Source: CAYGZA01 sp964354135
GTDB taxonomy: Bacteria; Planctomycetota; Planctomycetia; Pirellulales; Thermoguttaceae
NCBI GenBank assembly: GCA_964354135.1
Contig: CAYGZA010000033.1
Location: 1 to 31,047 of the forward strand
DNA: 31,047 nt
Direction of reading: 5' to 3'
Shown here: positions 14,053-22,437 of the stretch, piece after piece
Layout: each line of letters begins with the position of its first letter
Numbering within the stretch: the stretch's first letter is position 1
Program-made: the position numbers and the translations under genes
The notes under the pieces: generated by a model
Databases searched by the model: none
What the model saw: only the letters and a program-made list of their open reading frames with translations
Told to the model about the DNA's origin: nothing

Positions 14053-14110
14053 GACATGGCTCCTCTCGGGAAAAGAGATATTCTACCCTCGTCCCGCACG
14101 TCCGTCAGGC

Positions 14111-15430
14111 CTAGGGCACGTCAGTAAGCGGCCACCAGGCGTCGATCTGGCGGCGAAGCCGGGCGACGTCGTCGGGACGGGCGACGGCCTGGTTGGCGCT
14201 TTCGTGCGGGTCGGCCGGCACGTCGTACAGCTCGGGCAGGCCGCCGGGGACGTTGGCCGCATGGGGCAGGATCAGCTTCCAGCGGCCCTCCAGGCACCAG
14301 CGATACTGGAGATTCGCCGCCGGCCGGTGGACGTCCACCGCACTGTGCGTGAAGACCTCGCCGAAGATCGTCTTCCGCTTCGCCAGGGCATCGGAGTCGA
14401 GGAGGTTGACGCCCTGCATCTCGGGCGACGATTTCAGCCCGCAAGCGGCAAGGATCGTGGGCGCCAGGTCAATGCTGCTGACGAGGGTCTCTGCGTCTTT
14501 CCGCGGCGTGATACGGCGGGGCCATCGCAGGATGACCGGCGTGCGGAGGCCCCCGTCGTACGGCGACCGCTTCGACTTGGGGGCGAAACCGCCGCGGTCC
14601 GGCTGCTGGATCCAGCCGTTATCGACGACGAATACGACGAGAGTGTTCTCGGCCAGCTTCTTTTTGTCCAAGTAGTCGAGCAACTGTCCGCACGTCCGGT
14701 CGAACCACTCGCACATCGCCCAGTAGCGGGCCACGTGCAGGGAATCGGTTTTCGCGCGGTACTTGTCCAAGAGCTGCGGCGGCGGATTGTGGGGCTCGTG
14801 CGGCATCATCGGCGCGTACCAGACGAAAAACGGCCGGTCGCCGGCCCGGTCGAGGAACTCGAAGATCGGGGCCATGCCCTGGCGGCCGATCTTGAGCCCT
14901 TCGTCCCCGTGGCGGCCGCCGCGCGACGGATCGCCGTGGGTCATCCCGTCGGTGAATCCGCCTCGGCGGAAATCCCCTTCCCACCACTTGCCGGTCTGGA
15001 GGCAGAGATAACCCCGGGCCGCCAGCAGGCGGGGGAGCGCCGGCACCTGCTCGATCTTCGCGATTTGCTCGCGGCGCTGGCGGAGCTGCTCGGCCGGCGC
15101 GAGGCCGTCGGGCGGGTCGTTGCACGTCAGCCCGTGCTGGTGCGCATACAGCCCGGTGACGATCGAGGCCAGGCTCGGCCGGCAGAGGCTCGAAGGGACA
15201 TAGCCGCGGGTAAACAGGACTCCCTGCGAGGCGAGCCGGTCCAGGTGCGGCGTGCGGATCGCCGGATGGCCCATGAAGCCGAAGTCGCCCCAACCCTGGT
15301 CGTCGCCGATGATGAGCACGACGTTGGGCGGCGCGGCCGGGCTAACGTGCGCTGACGGCCCGCATACGGCAGCCGCCGCGAGAGCAGCGATTCGCAAGAA
15401 AGGCCACAACACCGCAAACGGTCTATTCAT
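14111..15430 (-). CDS. Secreted sulfatase with a variant formylglycine motif
   Basis: A 439-aa arylsulfatase-family enzyme that would hydrolyse sulfate esters outside the cytoplasm. Signal peptide at residues 1-32 (hydrophobic AALAAAAVCG). Metal-binding Asp43-Asp44 in IGDDQGWGD, and late VVFVVDNGW. The formylglycine site reads C83-R-P-S-L87, followed by VTGLYAHQHG; the canonical CxPSR has Arg where this has Leu. Similar RPSL variants occur among planctomycete sulfatases as I remember them, so the enzyme may still be matured, or may have altered activity. Its ATG overlaps the stop of the C45 hydrolase gene by 4 nt, placing it third in an operon with two other secreted hydrolases. Confidence 0.9.
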   Translation of the reverse strand: MNRPFAVLWPFLRIAALAAAAVCGPSAHVSPAAPPNVVLIIGDDQGWGDFGFMGHPAIRTPHLDRLASQGVLFTRGYVPSSLCRPSLASIVTGLYAHQHGLTCNDPPDGLAPAEQLRQRREQIAKIEQVPALPRLLAARGYLCLQTGKWWEGDFRRGGFTDGMTHGDPSRGGRHGDEGLKIGRQGMAPIFEFLDRAGDRPFFVWYAPMMPHEPHNPPPQLLDKYRAKTDSLHVARYWAMCEWFDRTCGQLLDYLDKKKLAENTLVVFVVDNGWIQQPDRGGFAPKSKRSPYDGGLRTPVILRWPRRITPRKDAETLVSSIDLAPTILAACGLKSSPEMQGVNLLDSDALAKRKTIFGEVFTHSAVDVHRPAANLQYRWCLEGRWKLILPHAANVPGGLPELYDVPADPHESANQAVARPDDVARLRRQIDAWWPLTDVP

Positions 15431-16644
15431 CGTGCGGCGGCGCTCCGAACGCTCGGGGTCATCGTCCGCTGGTAGAAGCGGATCAGCTCGCCGAGATTGC
15501 AGTGGGCGTACCGCTCATCGCAGGCGGGGGTGTGTTTTCCGGCGTCGGCAAACCACATGTCGAGGGTCTCCGCCGCGAAGACGGCGTTGTGCAGGTTGGA
15601 GCTCATCGCGACGGGCCGCTTGATGATCTCGATCATCGTGGGAACGTCGATCCGGCCGTAGTGCTCCTGGAGCCGCTGGCTGAGGGCCTCGGCCCGCCCC
15701 GGGCCCGAAACGAGCACCGTATCCTCCGGCACGAAGGGCAAGCGGGAATCCTGCTTGCCGGGGAGGAGGATGGTGATCTGCCGGGCGTCGGCGTGGACGC
15801 CGGCGATGTTCCGCGACTTGTCGCTCAGGACGTAATAGTACTCGCAGGTCCGCCGGGCTTCGCGGAGGATCTGGAGTCCTTCTTCCACGGTCGAGGCCCG
15901 CTCCATGACGTCCCGCAAGAGCAGCGTCATCGGGATGCCGTCCCAATCGCCCTCGCCGCGGCCGCCCATCTCGCCGATGGCAAGCCCTTTCTCGTTCATC
16001 GCGGTGACGGTGCCGATGAAGCCGGCGTAGCCGAGGCTCATCCACTTGTTCTTCCCTTCGGGCAGGAACACCTGGACTGCCGCGGCGCTCTGGAGGTTGA
16101 TGTCCCGCATGTAGTCGAGGACGCGGGCGTGGAGCACCCGGCCGTCTTTGGTGGCTTTACCCCGCACGGCCACGCCGCTGCAATGGAACTTCTCGGGGAC
16201 CATGTTGGCATAGCGGCCGTCCCGCGTGGAGACGCCGGCGGCCTTCGAGAGGGCATCGCACTCGACGAGGAATCTCTCGGGGACGTAGGGGAGGGTCCGC
16301 CGCTGGATCTCTCCCATGCCGTCGAAAAACCACTGGCCGGAGCGGATGCTCTCCGCCCCGTTGACGAGGTAGAGCATGGTCTCGACCATCTTGCGGGCCT
16401 TCTCTCTGGCGAGCGTGCCGTGTGCGGTGCCCATCTGCTCGGGAGTGCCGGCCACGATGAGCACGGTCTTGCCTTGGATTCGACAGAGCAGGCCGTGGCC
16501 GCCGGGATCGCGGGCTAGAAGCTGGATCGGGGCCGGCGTTTCCGCCGCGGCGGATACCGCCGCCAAGGATAGGAGGAGCGCCCCACAAGCGACCCATCGA
16601 AGGGCGTGGACCGGACTCCTCGATCGAACCGCGTGGTTTCTCAT
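15427..16644 (-). CDS. C45-family (acyltransferase/peptidase) Ntn-hydrolase-like secreted protein
   Basis: A 405-aa protein with an N-terminal signal peptide (hydrophobic stretch about 17-34). The C45 signature is visible: Cys155 in FHCSGVAV, followed by DGRVLHARVLDYM (168-179). In this family, which includes acyl-CoA:6-aminopenicillanic acid acyltransferase and related amidohydrolases, autoproteolysis frees that Cys as the N-terminal nucleophile. GTPEQMGTAHG (66-76) is also typical of the group. It would cleave or transfer an amide-linked acyl group in the periplasm. Its start overlaps the alpha/beta hydrolase stop and its end overlaps the sulfatase start, each by 4 nt. The substrate is unknown; the operon suggests decorated glycans or acyl-amino compounds. 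Confidence 0.85.
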   Translation of the reverse strand: MRNHAVRSRSPVHALRWVACGALLLSLAAVSAAAETPAPIQLLARDPGGHGLLCRIQGKTVLIVAGTPEQMGTAHGTLAREKARKMVETMLYLVNGAESIRSGQWFFDGMGEIQRRTLPYVPERFLVECDALSKAAGVSTRDGRYANMVPEKFHCSGVAVRGKATKDGRVLHARVLDYMRDINLQSAAAVQVFLPEGKNKWMSLGYAGFIGTVTAMNEKGLAIGEMGGRGEGDWDGIPMTLLLRDVMERASTVEEGLQILREARRTCEYYYVLSDKSRNIAGVHADARQITILLPGKQDSRLPFVPEDTVLVSGPGRAEALSQRLQEHYGRIDVPTMIEIIKRPVAMSSNLHNAVFAAETLDMWFADAGKHTPACDERYAHCNLGELIRFYQRTMTPSVRSAAAR

Positions 16645-18392
16645 CGCGCTTTCTCCATGGCAAAGTTAAACATCGCGGAGAAAACCCGCCGGAGCTCCTC
16701 CGCCGGGACTTCCTTGGGGGTGAGCCCGGCCGGGGGATCAAACATGGCCTCGTGGGCCACGGTGTTCGTCTGCCAGCCGTTGAACTTGACGGCGCCTTGG
16801 GCGCCGGGGAAGTCAAAGGTCAAAGTGCGGGGAGTCTTGCCGTCCTCTCCAAGGAGGAGGCGCAGCGTGCCGCGGTTCCTCCCCTTGAGCGCGATGCGGA
16901 TCGCCTGGTCGCGCCCGCCCGCCGGCTCGCCGGTCACGGCGGCCAGCGGCTCGAGGATCTCCGGGGCCAGCCGAGCGCCGGCGATCGCCCCCGCCACCAT
17001 GCGGATCCTCACGAGGTGCTCCGGGTCGGCAAAGGCCACCGGGTCCTGGGGCTTCGCACCGCCGCTCTCGACTCCTCGGAAGAGCGTCCTGCGAGCCGAG
17101 GCCATCCAGGGGTATTTACCCTGACCGATGGCCACGTCGCCGACGACCGGAAGCTTGCACTCCAGCTTGAACCGCCCCTCGGCCCCCCGGATAAAGAGGA
17201 GCCGGCCCTTGTAGGTCTTCTCGCCCGCGGGAGTAACGGTGACGGCCAGATCCGCCGCGTGGCACCGCCCGCGGATCGGCTCGGCCGTAAGAAAACCGAT
17301 CGCCTGCTCGACGATCGCCAGCACGGTCTCCAAGGGCGTCTTGGGAGCCGACGGCGGCGGCTGGACCTTCAATGCCGGGGGCAAGTCCTCGGCGAAGAAA
17401 ACGACCATCCTCTCCATGATCTGCGGCAGGGCCGCGAGGGACGTGTAGTGCCCGAGGCCGTCGAGCCATTCCACCCGGTCGGCGATCCCCAAGGCACGGG
17501 CAAGCTTATCGGTACACGGGCGGGGGATAACCTCGTCTTCGGCCGCGTTGACCATCAGCACTTTGCCAGCCTGGGCCCGCTCGCGCAAGCCGGGGGCATG
17601 GCGGAGCGGGTCGACCGCCCGGATGGCCTGTTCGAGCTTCGCCCGCTCTTCCGGCGAGAGGCCCACCAAGAGGCGGCTCAATCCCTCCGTCTCGCGGGCA
17701 TGGTGGATCATCGTTAGCAGGTCGCCGCCGGCCAGGACGAGCATCGCGCGGGAGAGCCGCGGCTCGCTGCCGGCGGAAGTCGCGGCGACGATCCCGCCCA
17801 GGCTGATCCCGGTGATCCCGATCCGCTCAGGGTTCACCTCCGGGCGCGAAACCAAGAGGTCGATCGTCCTCCGCATGTCCTCGATCCCCTGCGTCATGGC
17901 GCTGACCAGGAGCTGCGGCCTGGCGGCCATCGCCCGGGGGCCCTCGGGAGGCCCGCGCTCGCCGTAATACGGCAGCTTGAACAAAATGGCCGCGATGCCG
18001 TGCGACGCCAACTGCGTGGCCGTCATGCGGACCAGCTCCATGTTGCCGTCGAGAATGTGCATGCAGATGACGGCGGGGCGCTTGGGGTCTTCGGGCCGCA
18101 TCCCCAAGGGCACGTAGTACTCGGCCGGCACCGTGTTGTTCTGCGCAAGCGCCGTCACCACCGGCGACGGATACGTGAGCCGGTAGACCACGCAGTTCGA
18201 TTTCTCCGAGCGGGACTCGATCCGGTAGCTAAACGGCACGTTGTTGAAGGTCTTGGTGACCGGTACGACCTGCGGATACTGCGGCTCGGGCGGAGCGGCC
18301 CAAGCGGGCAATTGCCCGGCCACGAGCACCGCTGCCAGACACGAGAGGACTTGCAGGAAACGATTCCGCGACGTCAAGATGGCTCGGCGCAT
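16641..18392 (-). CDS. Secreted alpha/beta hydrolase with a C-terminal LolA-like domain
   Basis: A 583-aa protein. Signal peptide 1-32 (LSCLAAVLVAGQLPAWA). Alpha/beta-hydrolase domain about 45-380: nucleophile elbow GISLGG with Ser197, late GLGHYT with the likely catalytic His. It resembles dienelactone hydrolase/acetyl-xylan-esterase types, so ester cleavage is expected. The last 200 residues form a separate domain (starting about LETVLAIVEQAI) with alternating beta-like strands, reminiscent of LolA/DUF lipoprotein-binding folds; that part is uncertain. The start is the ATG at 18392. The frame is open to 18575, but the extra 61 residues only translate the GCTGATA repeats (SAISHQLSAIS). First gene of the three-gene hydrolase operon. 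Confidence 0.85.
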   Translation of the reverse strand: MRRAILTSRNRFLQVLSCLAAVLVAGQLPAWAAPPEPQYPQVVPVTKTFNNVPFSYRIESRSEKSNCVVYRLTYPSPVVTALAQNNTVPAEYYVPLGMRPEDPKRPAVICMHILDGNMELVRMTATQLASHGIAAILFKLPYYGERGPPEGPRAMAARPQLLVSAMTQGIEDMRRTIDLLVSRPEVNPERIGITGISLGGIVAATSAGSEPRLSRAMLVLAGGDLLTMIHHARETEGLSRLLVGLSPEERAKLEQAIRAVDPLRHAPGLRERAQAGKVLMVNAAEDEVIPRPCTDKLARALGIADRVEWLDGLGHYTSLAALPQIMERMVVFFAEDLPPALKVQPPPSAPKTPLETVLAIVEQAIGFLTAEPIRGRCHAADLAVTVTPAGEKTYKGRLLFIRGAEGRFKLECKLPVVGDVAIGQGKYPWMASARRTLFRGVESGGAKPQDPVAFADPEHLVRIRMVAGAIAGARLAPEILEPLAAVTGEPAGGRDQAIRIALKGRNRGTLRLLLGEDGKTPRTLTFDFPGAQGAVKFNGWQTNTVAHEAMFDPPAGLTPKEVPAEELRRVFSAMFNFAMEKAR

Positions 18393-18493
18393 TCCACGTG
18401 TTCCCTGGGTCGGTTGGCTATCGACAGGCAAGTCCTCTAAGTCTACACGCGTGGCCGTCCTTCGGAAAGAGCGGCATGGGAAGGAGGGGGAAA

Positions 18494-18569
18494 GGCTGAA
18501 GGCTGAAAGCTGATGGCTGAAAGCTGATGGCTGATGGCTGATGGCTGAAAGCTGATGGCTGATGGCTGA
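18494..18569. repeat. GCTGATG/GCTGAAA micro-repeat array
   Basis: Eleven or so imperfect tandem 7-mers of the form GCTGA(T/A)(G/A), the longest array in the window. It lies 2 bp past the stop of the 447-aa gene and about 100 bp before the start of the alpha/beta hydrolase. It is open in one frame and so creates a false N-terminal extension of the hydrolase. The unit is too short and too regular to be CRISPR. Confidence 0.8.
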
Positions 18570-18571
18570 GG

Positions 18572-19915
18572 TCATCCCCCCGAGTCGTCGGCGGGTTCCG
18601 CTTGCTTCGCCTCCCGGTCTTTTTTCTTCCGGGCCTCTTCCTCCTTGCGAATCGCCTCCCGCGATTCTTTGCCGCGGCGCTCGTTCTCCTCCATTTCCTT
18701 CAACGTGACCTTGCTCGCGCTGGAGTGGCGGCCGTCCTTAACGATGTTCAGCGAGGGCGGAGCAGCGACCTGCTTGAGCACGATGTCGTCGAATTCCACC
18801 GAGCCGCCGCCGAGATAGGCGTAGAGCATCACCCGGCCCGACTTGGGCGAGTACTTGGTGTGTTTGGGAGTGAAATCCTGGGTGTGGGTGTTCCAGGCGT
18901 TCTTGGGGCCTTTCAGGTTCTGCTGGCTGCGGTAGACCTCGCGGCGCTGGCCGGGAGAGTTCAGGCTGCCGGTGACGGGGTCCGGCGCCGACTCCGAAGC
19001 GGCCCGGCCAGGCTCCCGGCGGTACTCGGAGGTCATCTGATCGTAGCACTTGATGAACACCTTGACCGTCGGGCCGGTGGTCCGCCAGCGGCACTGGAAG
19101 CGATACATGGCCCCGTCTTCCACCGGGAACTCGTCGCTGTAGTACATCACCCCTTCGTTGTCGCCGACGGAGGCGGGAAACGTGAACCGGATCACGTGGT
19201 TCTGCGAGCTGCCCCCTTCGGGCACCCACTTGACCAGGTTCCCCAGCGGCTCACGCTGTTGGCCCGCGCGGGACTCCCAACCCTTGGGGACGCCGCGGAC
19301 GGCGGTCTCGAAATCGCCGACGACCAGGCTCCGGCCCGTCTTCCACCGCTCTTCGATCCGCGGATCGACTGCCGGGGGCTCGCCCGGCCGGCGGTCGTAG
19401 AGCTTGTCGAGCATCTCCTTGACGTACAGGTGCGGGATCTCGCTCACCGAGTTGGTCCGCACGCCGGTCTTCTCATAGATCACCTTGGGCTCGGGGCCGG
19501 AGAAATCGACGCAGCGGATCACCAGGTCGTAGATCTCGCCGTCCGTGCCGGGGGCCCGCTCGACGCTCCCCCAAATGCCGATTTGGGCCTCGAAGTCCTT
19601 GCGGACCACTTCGCCGACCTTCTCCAGGGGCGTCTCGGGGGTGATCCGCACACCGTTGGCGGCGCAGAGATCGCGGATGTCCTGAATCGACTCGGGGATG
19701 AGGAATCCCTTCTGCCGGTCCAGCCGCTTCCAGATCAGCTCGCCGACCATCTGGCCGTAGCGGCCGTCGTCCCACTTGGAGACGAAGTCGAAGGGGATCA
19801 CGACCTTCCGGACCTCAGCCGACCCCGGCGGGTCGGCGGCAATCGACCGGCCGAGCCATGACAGTGCGAGCAAGACCGCCAAGACGCGTCGCTTATGCCC
19901 TAGCATGGTTAACAT
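18572..19915 (-). CDS. Secreted protein of unknown function with a CBM-like domain (447 aa)
   Basis: Signal peptide about 1-27 (VLAVLLALSWLGRSIAA). The region 35-180 (VVIPFDFVSKWDDGRYGQMV, then IGIWGSV) resembles CsgG/TolB-like N-terminal alpha/beta domains. The region 200-390 (GDFETAVRGVPKGWE ... VEFDDIVLKQ) has the layout of a carbohydrate-binding beta-sandwich that begins after GDFE and ends in a DDI/VL strand. The tail from about 405 is highly charged and helical (KEMEENERRGKESREA). There is no enzymatic motif. It may bind a glycan or surface component; this is inference. ATG 19915 or ATG 19906 could be the start; GTGGGG precedes the first. Confidence 0.7.
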   Translation of the reverse strand: MLTMLGHKRRVLAVLLALSWLGRSIAADPPGSAEVRKVVIPFDFVSKWDDGRYGQMVGELIWKRLDRQKGFLIPESIQDIRDLCAANGVRITPETPLEKVGEVVRKDFEAQIGIWGSVERAPGTDGEIYDLVIRCVDFSGPEPKVIYEKTGVRTNSVSEIPHLYVKEMLDKLYDRRPGEPPAVDPRIEERWKTGRSLVVGDFETAVRGVPKGWESRAGQQREPLGNLVKWVPEGGSSQNHVIRFTFPASVGDNEGVMYYSDEFPVEDGAMYRFQCRWRTTGPTVKVFIKCYDQMTSEYRREPGRAASESAPDPVTGSLNSPGQRREVYRSQQNLKGPKNAWNTHTQDFTPKHTKYSPKSGRVMLYAYLGGGSVEFDDIVLKQVAAPPSLNIVKDGRHSSASKVTLKEMEENERRGKESREAIRKEEEARKKKDREAKQAEPADDSGG

Positions 19916-20101
19916 ACCCCACTAGCACCGCCAGCCGGGCGATCGGGCGAACAGTCTCCAGACTCATTGTGCCAGAAACCGCGGTAACTGCAAGGGTCCA
20001 TCGAAGGGGACCGCTGCCGTTTGTGGGAAGCGGGCACCGAGCGAAGGTTGGCCGCGGGCGGCCGCGCGGCAAACGGCCCCTGTCGCTTACCCGAGCCGCC
20101 T

Positions 20102-20191
20102 GGCGGAAAAAGGGGACAGCCACCGTGGCGGCGAGCATGCTCCCAGTGTCATCCTGGTTTGCGCCACGGAGCCAGTCCCCCTTTTTCCGCC
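20102..20191. repeat. Fold-back repeat with GGCGGAAAAAGGGGACAG arms
   Basis: The arm at 20102-20130 and the arm at 20162-20191 are near-perfect reverse complements over about 29 bp (differences in the middle, for example CAGCCAC against CTGGCTC), around a 31-nt loop. It lies in the 293-bp gap between the 730-aa gene's stop (20209) and the start of the 447-aa gene (19915), where it could also stop transcription. It shares GGGGACAG with the repeat at 8126-8169. Confidence 0.7.
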
Positions 20192-20208
20192 GAGTTGGCG
20201 CCGTAGTA

Positions 20209-22401
20209 CTATTTGCGATGGGCAGTGACCCAGTCGGTCCAACCCAACTTGGCGGGCTGGGGTTTCCCCTTGGACCACCAGGCGACCCTGCCGTGGAGCG
20301 TATTGGAGTCGGTCAGCCAATACTGCAGGACCCCTTGGTTCCCGCAGCAGAACTTGTCCACGTCCACGAATGTCCCCTCGAAGTACAGGGGCCCCTGCTC
20401 ATTGACCTTGCGAAGGGTAAACGTCTCTTCGTGCCGGCAGTTGTCCCGGGGGCGAACGTACGTGGCCGTGATCGTCGAGTTGGCGTTTCCCCGGATGGTC
20501 AAGGTCGCCCCGGGGCAGATCCAGGTTCCGGTCAAGTTCACGCTGCGCAGATTGACGACCGGCGGTTTCGGCGGAACGCCGCCCTTGATGCCGGCGTAGC
20601 ATTGCAGGGCCTTGTGTAGGGATTCGTAAACCTTTCTGACCCGCTTCTCGCCCACAAGCTGCACGGTTTCGGCCTCCTGGAAGGCGTTCTCCGCGTCGGC
20701 GGCCTCCCGGCCGGCGTTGAGCGTGTCGATCGTCTGGACGAGGGCGCGATAGCTGTCGAGACTACGTGCTGCCACCGCGGAAAGGCCCCCGTGGCCCTCG
20801 AACCGCGTTCGCAGGCTGCCGACGACCGCTTCAGGGTCTCTCAGATTGCCCACGAGCCGGTTCACCTGGCCCATGACTCGATCGACTTCCTCGTTGCCGG
20901 CATGCGGTTGCAGCAGCCCGTTGACCGTCTGCCGGATCGTCCTCGATTCTTGAAACGCCTTGCCCATTTCCACGCGGAGGGCGTCGGCCCGGCGCAGGAC
21001 CGTCCGAATCTCGGCTTGGGAGTCCTCCAGGGCACGGAGGGACGGGAGCTGCGCGCGAACCGACTGGTAGAGAGTTGTGAATTGGGTGGTCCCGCGGGAG
21101 ATGTCGTCGCGTTGCTGCTGGAGCGAGGTCTTCACCGCTTCGATCCCCTGCTGCGCGTTCTGGAAAGCTTTGGCCGTCTGATTGACCAGGGAGTTGGCCT
21201 CCTTCTTCCAGACGCGCACTTGGTCGGCGGGAGTGGCGGCGCACCGCTGGGCATAGCCGCAAATGACGCGAGCCCGCTCAGCGGCCGGCCTCTCCACGTC
21301 GAAGACGGGCATGTACGCCTTTTCGAGCGCCGCCGTCTTGGACTTGAAGGCGTCGATCTGCCTTCTCAACTCGGTCCGGCTGGTCTGGATCGCCGGACTC
21401 TTCGAGGACACGCCGTCTAAAGCCGCCATCGCAGCCTTGGCCTTCTGGAAGGGCCCCTTGGCTGCGGCGAGGTAGTCCGCTGCGATCCGACTCTGCGACG
21501 ACTCGAGGTATCCGGCCAGGACATAGGCACGAGCCATCGCCTCGCGGGCCTGCTGGAGTGCCGCTTCGCGGGCGGCCTTGTTCGGATCGGCACTGCCGCC
21601 GCCGGGGCGTGGCGCGTTTCCGGAGGTTCCGGCGGGAGCCGGCCGGGCGGTGGTGCTGGGGAGAGACCTGGACGCGACGGCCGGGAGTTCGCTCTCGTTG
21701 GTGGCATCCTTGATGAACGGCTTGGATCCTATCATGGTCTGCCAACTGTCTCCCGATTCGCCTTGCCACTTGTCGGCATCGGTCAGAGGGCGATCGCCCC
21801 AGTCTTTGAGGGTTCCGTCGGTGGGCACGTAGGTGGCGCTGTGGAACGCCGCGCGGAAGGGATCGAAGACGCGCCGCGAGATCTTGCCGTCGCGGCTTCG
21901 CTCCTCGACGATCACCGTGGTATCGGTTCCCCCAAACCCGGCGCTGTGTCCGGTCCCGCGGGCGCTATCTGCAAAGATGACGCGGCACGCGACGTCGGCG
22001 CCGCCCAGGATCTCTGAGAAAGCGTACGACCACTCTCCGCAGTTCCCCCATCCGAAAGACCCCTTCAGGCCATCCGCATTCTCCGGATCGGGATTCAGGC
22101 CGACGCGAGAGAGCCCGATCACGACGTTGCTGACCAGCCCGCCGCTCCCGGCCTTGAGGCCGTATTTCCTTGCCACGTCTCCCATCCGCGAGTGAATGTA
22201 CCTCGCCTTCTCCACGTCCGACCCATGGGCGGGAAAACCCGGTTCCCTCTTGATCGCGTTGCCGAGGTCGGCAAAGCCGGTGTCGCTGTCGATGCTCACA
22301 GGCCAGTCGGAGTACGCGGGCGTCGCCCGGCTCACGGCGGTCGCGAAAACGGCAGCCGATGCTGCGAGCACGCACCGCGTCACGATCGGTAGCTTTCTCA
22401 T
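20209..22401 (-). CDS. Secreted protein with papain/transglutaminase-like domain, coiled coil and C-terminal beta domain
   Basis: A 730-aa protein. Signal peptide 1-29. The first domain (about 40-230) contains GWGNCGEWSYAF with Cys121, His152 in GTGHSAG and Asp180 in VFDPF, an order (Cys, His, Asp) seen in transglutaminase-like cysteine enzymes, though the spacing around His is not canonical. A Ser/Pro/Gly linker follows (about 245-275), then a long helical, Gln/Ala-rich coiled-coil part (280-600). The end (about 625-730) is a beta-rich, lipocalin-like domain with GTWICPGATLTI and paired Cys. The start is ATG 22401 with GGAGGAG; the upstream ATG at 22431 lies before it and is not needed. It follows the 340-aa gene by 36 nt. 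The function is unknown; it could crosslink or cleave in the cell envelope. Confidence 0.75.
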   Translation of the reverse strand: MRKLPIVTRCVLAASAAVFATAVSRATPAYSDWPVSIDSDTGFADLGNAIKREPGFPAHGSDVEKARYIHSRMGDVARKYGLKAGSGGLVSNVVIGLSRVGLNPDPENADGLKGSFGWGNCGEWSYAFSEILGGADVACRVIFADSARGTGHSAGFGGTDTTVIVEERSRDGKISRRVFDPFRAAFHSATYVPTDGTLKDWGDRPLTDADKWQGESGDSWQTMIGSKPFIKDATNESELPAVASRSLPSTTARPAPAGTSGNAPRPGGGSADPNKAAREAALQQAREAMARAYVLAGYLESSQSRIAADYLAAAKGPFQKAKAAMAALDGVSSKSPAIQTSRTELRRQIDAFKSKTAALEKAYMPVFDVERPAAERARVICGYAQRCAATPADQVRVWKKEANSLVNQTAKAFQNAQQGIEAVKTSLQQQRDDISRGTTQFTTLYQSVRAQLPSLRALEDSQAEIRTVLRRADALRVEMGKAFQESRTIRQTVNGLLQPHAGNEEVDRVMGQVNRLVGNLRDPEAVVGSLRTRFEGHGGLSAVAARSLDSYRALVQTIDTLNAGREAADAENAFQEAETVQLVGEKRVRKVYESLHKALQCYAGIKGGVPPKPPVVNLRSVNLTGTWICPGATLTIRGNANSTITATYVRPRDNCRHEETFTLRKVNEQGPLYFEGTFVDVDKFCCGNQGVLQYWLTDSNTLHGRVAWWSKGKPQPAKLGWTDWVTAHRK

Positions 22402-22437
22402 GGTCTCCTCCTTCTCGGTCGGCGCACGCACGCCGGT

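Noticed and set aside
18494..18569. CRISPR array
   Set aside because: Units are 7 bp, contiguous and degenerate, with no spacers and no cas genes.
18393..18575. N-terminal extension of the alpha/beta hydrolase
   Set aside because: It translates the GCTGATA repeat array, and a clear signal peptide starts at 18392.
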